Positions 60,559 through 64,000 of a stretch of 64,000 nucleotides of DNA are shown here, piece after piece. Position 1 is the stretch's first letter, and the number at the start of each line of letters is the position of its first letter. Source of the DNA: Paramacrobiotus metropolitanus. Taxonomy: Eukaryota; Tardigrada; Eutardigrada; Parachela; Macrobiotidae. The position numbers and the translations under genes are program-made. The notes below the pieces were generated by a model. It searched no databases, was not told where the DNA came from, and saw only the letters and a list, made by a program, of their open reading frames with translations. The stretch spans positions 1,798,001 through 1,862,000 of the forward strand of contig NW_026570222.1 of NCBI RefSeq assembly GCF_019649055.1, in the 5' to 3' direction.

Positions 60559-63500
60559 ATGCCACTATTTTTGGAGAATACCTATAAAGATACAGCTGTT
60601 TTGAAAGTATACCGCAATCCATCGTGGCTCTATTCGCATATGACACTAGTGTGTCGTATTGTCGGTCCAGCAGTAATGGTTGGTACGTATCGGCAAATTT
60701 ACCGACCAAGACTTTTGCAATAATTTTAACTTGATTCTATTTTTGTAGCCATGTGGGCCTTAGCGATCAGCGCATTTATTAGCTTATACGCGGCAACTGG
60801 TGTTTATTTATTGTAAGTACGTTTACAAGTTTTGTACACAACATCCGAAACATTCTTCAGTGCACTGTAGGAGTTATTAAGCCGTTTATAGTGCTGACAT
60901 CTACTCAGTACAGTACTTACCATTTGTGTGCCAGTTGCCAGTTGGTCTACAGATTACAGAAATAACCAGTTTGTGTTATTCTGTAGATTTATAGCCATCC
61001 TGCTAATATTCCACGAATTTTCTTGGCTTTTTAACAAAATTAGTTATCTTCGACAAGATAATGTTGTGGGAACCTGTTGGCGGATGTTTTTCTGGTTCGA
61101 CTCATGGAAACGCTCCATTGAATACCTTTTTTGGGGAATTATTGCATTTGTTATTGGAGGTTTCACTACCTGGCAGCTTTTCGTGGGCGGTCAGTAAATG
61201 TTTTTGCCAAAGGAGTAGTCATGTCTTCTGAGTGCAACATACTTAGGGATGGTCTCATATCTGTAGCGTATCTCGCTACGGTACAGCACCGTAGCTAGTT
61301 TCGTTACAGTACAGAAATGGGACAGCCTTTCGTGCGCGTAACCAAGATACAGTACAGGCTACGCACATCGAAACTGGGCTCGCTATCGGTTTCCTGTATC
61401 GAATCTCTAGCTTTGGCCCCGTATCGCTGTATTTGCGTCCCATCGCTTCGATCACACATCGCACTGTTTACCAGTTTTTGTGTATGCTCTCGGTGATAAA
61501 TTCGAGGTTTACTGGAAGGAATTGTGTTGATTGTTTTTTATGGATCATTCTAGTTAGTTTTTAGTCTGAATTGTGAAGTCTCGTTCCCTGGATTGAAAGT
61601 TTTTGTTTGGCATCATCGTCCGTAGTGGGTCATGAGCCAGACCAGTCGCAAACCATCCGAACAGTTTGTTTTGGCCAGCATACAGAATCCTCATTTTTCG
61701 AGGGCTGCTTATTTCTCCTGTTCAATATTATGTGTAATGAATGGAAACAAATTTTTATAATCAATAGCATCGTAGTGCATATGACGGAGTCCTATGCACT
61801 ACGAGTCTACGATAGCACCTAAGCACGCTCGGTATCAGTAGTGGTGGAGGTCAATTACATTTGGGTAACTGTTGCGCGTCGGGTAATGGACAGACGCGTA
61901 AAAAATTAGCCATGACTCAGCAGAAAAACAATCGTCCAATCGTGAGTCGAGTACGCTTCCGTGCCAAGAAAGAAATTGAACACCGACGTGGAACTGAAAA
62001 ACTCATTTTTAATGCTGTAATGTGGTAAATGTGGTATTACGTCAAAAAAGTTAATTATGAGTTTTGGATTGTGACTCTGGGTCGTTGGATTTACTTTTGG
62101 TCCAAACACACACAAATTTTGTTGATCTGTGTAGGAGAGTTACGAGTTACTCGTAGTTTGGGTAATGGTTGCGCTTCGACGTCGAAGCGCAACGCTTACG
62201 CGGACAAGTAAGCTGAAAACCCATCCCAGATTTTGTGACGGCGAATCAGAATGTTTGCTTGGTTACGCGCTGTTACGTCACATTTTTTACGCGTTTTCCC
62301 GTTACCCGACGCGCAGCGCTTACCCAAATGTAATTGACCTCCACCAGTAATTGTTTTTCATCTTCATTCCGTTTCTCTATAGCTGATTCTAAGGATGTTG
62401 GTTGTTATCTGAAATTTTTGTGCATTTACTAGTTGAGTTTGAAAATGATAAAAAAATGAAACAGCGTTCATTTCAAAAAACCTAAATGACTTACGAAAAG
62501 AAATGAAAAATGCTCACTGAAAATGAAAAAAGTATTGAAAATGCTTACTCATCAACAAAAAGTTACCAGGGAAAGCCACCTCTGGCTTCGCGTACCGTAT
62601 CGTTTTTCTTTGTATTTCAGGTATGCGTAAAAAGCGCGCGCAAAATTTTTGGTTGATTTGAGACGCGGGGTTGGTACGGGTTTTGAGATACGCTTCGCGG
62701 GATATCGTACCAGAGAGTTGTGAATACGGGACGCATTCGGATACGCAGCTTACCCCCGTCCCGAATCTTTGCACTGATAACCAGGTGCCCGAATCGGGAA
62801 CGGCCGTACCGTATCGGGTATCTGCTGTTCTGGGACGGTGGTGTACTGTACCGTAGCGAGATACGCTACAGATATGAGACCATCCCTTACAGTGCACCAC
62901 ATCATCATTGCGCAATAAAATTTGTGAGGTTGCAGATTTCATTTGACACTCTCCCATAGAGACATATGCTACAACATAAACCTTCAAAAATTCGTAACTT
63001 TGCCAATTTTCGCGTTAAGTTTTTGTGAATATGCTTGAAAAATACACAATAATACCTACTGTTAGGCAAAATAGTTATTTTTCTGTTTCCGTCTTACGGT
63101 TTGGCGCTGAGAGCATACGGGGTTAGTATAGCCGTCTACGAGAAATCTTTATATCAAATAAATGACTCCTCCATAGACAGCCATGCTAATTACAAAGGCA
63201 CATACTGCGCAACCCTAAAAGAAAATCAAGAAAACATTTATTCTGCCTACTAGTATATATTATTCTGTATTTTTCAAGCATATTCACAAAAACGTAACGC
63301 GAAAATTGGCAAAGTTACGAATTTTAAAGATTTACGTTATAGCATATGTCTCTATGGGCGAGTGTCAAATCTGCAACCTCACAAATTTTATTGCGCAATG
63401 ATGATGTGGTGCACTGTAAGTATGTTGCACTCGTCTTATTATTAATTTGTTGCAGTGCTAAGTGTTTTATGCTTTTAGGAGCTTTATTGATGCTCTTGTC

Positions 63501-63719
63501 TGTATTTTATTTCTTAAAAGCCATTCGATTTACGTAAGTAACAACATCTTCGTTTCTGCTCTTCTGAAATTACGTACATCTGCCAACTGTTCTTGCAGGA
63601 AAATTGAACCAATACAAGCGATTGGTGATATCCCGGTAAATCCACCGCCGCCATATGGAGCAGCCACGGCACCTACAGTCCCACAGATCCAGTGGGGAGA
63701 CCAATATGGAAAATACTAA
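60559..63719 (+). CDS. Four-pass membrane protein with C-terminal PPPPY motif
   Basis: Five exons (60559-60682, 60749-60812, 60987-61189, 63479-63533, 63599-63719) join in phase to 188 aa, none in the open-frame sense alone. Predicted membrane segments: about 30-61 (CRIVGPAVMVAMWALAISAF), 63-82 (FIAILLIFHEFSWLF), 106-128 (YLFWGIIAFVIGGFTTW) and 131-147 (ALLMLLSVFYFLKAI). A 40-residue cytosolic-type tail carries PPPPY at about 164-168, a WW-domain binding motif of the kind bound by NEDD4-family ligases. The topology and the CR-G / W segments recall the TMEM72 family, but I cannot assert orthology. Intron 3 is 2.29 kb against 66-174 bp for introns 1 and 2 and 65 bp for intron 4, and is filled by nested transposons. 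The acceptor used for exon 4 (GCTTTTAG) avoids a stop that follows the upstream TTGCAG. Confidence 0.75.
61843..62345. mobile_element. Inner inverted-repeat element inserted in the middle one
   Basis: About 65-bp imperfect terminal inverted repeats (outer 26 bp identical, starting GGTGGAGGTCAATTACATTT), at 61843-61907 and 62281-62345, with AGT on both sides (61840-61842, 62346-62348). 503 bp and non-coding. At its centre-right is a 26-bp perfect palindrome (62168-62193). Confidence 0.82.
62168..62193. repeat. 26-bp perfect palindrome
   Basis: The half-site is GTTGCGCTTCGAC with no spacer. GC-rich against an AT-rich background and internal to the innermost element. The GTTGCGC core also occurs near that element's left end. 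Confidence 0.85.
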
Positions 63720-64000
63720 AAGAGCTTTACAATATTTTTTTTCATTTCGAACATTCGAAATTCAATGAAATCATGCCGTCTTTTTCTGATTCTCAATTTG
63801 TGGACATATTTATAATGTGATTTTTTCTTGTCTGCTAGATCTTTGTAATTTGTTTTCGAACTTTATGAAGTTTTACAAACCGAAACCATTCATTCGTATA
63901 GTCATAGTGTATTAAAAGTCTGTAAAAATACCCCATCGGTCCCAAACCTCACTGAATCATACAAAAATCACCAGCTAAAATTATCACAGACCAACGTGAG
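63720..64000. other. 3' flank of the membrane-protein gene
   Basis: AT-rich sequence after the stop codon at 63717-63719, presumed 3' UTR. No further gene begins before the window ends. Confidence 0.4.

Larger units (their letters stand above)
61246..62886. mobile_element. Middle inverted-repeat element inserted in the outer one
   Basis: Perfect 41-bp terminal inverted repeats, 61246-61286 and 62846-62886 (outer end GGGATGGTCTCATATCTGTA), flanked by TTA duplications at 61243-61245 and 62887-62889. The empty site is preserved in the right arm of the outer element. 1641 bp; no transposase frame found. A 3-bp TTA duplication could suggest a PIF/Harbinger-like element, but this is inference. Confidence 0.86.
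61230..63432. mobile_element. Outer foldback element in intron 3 (interrupted)
   Basis: The left arm is 61230-61245 continued at 62890-63066; the right arm is 63243-63432. They are inverted copies (outer end GAGTGCAACATACTTACAGT; inner parts about 190 bp, roughly 90% alike by eye). The left arm is split by a second element at its TTA, while the right arm preserves the uninterrupted sequence. Without the insert it would be about 560 bp. A candidate target duplication (GTCTTCT / GTCTTAT) is imperfect. No coding capacity. Confidence 0.82.

Overview
This is animal (metazoan) nuclear DNA. Almost every gene is split by short GT-AG introns, there are no operons or ribosome-binding sites, and the set includes SMAD4, DLST, STIP1, exportin-5 and a CIPC-like protein. 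Genes are dense and on both strands; many introns are 60-250 bp, and the intergenic and intronic DNA carries foldback transposons and minisatellites. A compact-genome invertebrate fits; a tardigrade is possible, but nothing here proves the phylum. Orthologue names rest on recognisable family motifs and on exon phases that join correctly by hand. No database search was run.

Layout: 0-5 kb PUF60 (-) and ribose-5-phosphate isomerase (-). 5-9 kb ZUP1/ZUFSP deubiquitinase (+) and GID4 (-). 9.3-13.6 kb an unrecognised coiled-coil protein (+). 13.7-16.3 kb DLST (-). 18.4-21.0 kb SMAD4 (-). 21.6-23.9 kb a small unknown gene (-) whose start codon lies 21 bp from that of cytosolic tryptophanyl-tRNA synthetase (+). 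24.4-28.1 kb exportin-5 (-). 28.8-31.5 kb STIP1/HOP (-). 32.7-35.9 kb MGME1 (-), with an apparent one-base frameshift in the terminal coding exon and a hAT-like element in intron 1. 36.4-38.5 kb a long-inverted-repeat foldback element with perfect 9-bp target duplications, followed by a decayed retroelement fragment. 39.2-45.4 kb without recognisable genes. 45.5-50.4 kb a CIPC-like clock-regulator gene (+). 50.9-52.6 kb a CMTR2-like cap methyltransferase with a short C-terminus (-). 54.4-56.2 kb PUS10 (+). 57.1-59.2 kb two adjacent minisatellites (28-bp and 30-bp units). 60.6-63.7 kb a four-pass membrane protein with a PPPPY tail (+), whose third intron holds three nested inverted-repeat elements.

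The genes do not form one pathway. They are mostly housekeeping functions: RNA processing and modification (PUF60, CMTR2, PUS10, WARS, XPO5), protein quality control (STIP1, GID4, ZUP1), carbon metabolism (RPIA, DLST), mtDNA maintenance (MGME1) and signalling or clock (SMAD4, CIPC-like). The most unusual content is the mobile-element architecture and a few odd gene structures. I found no convincing new multi-gene system.
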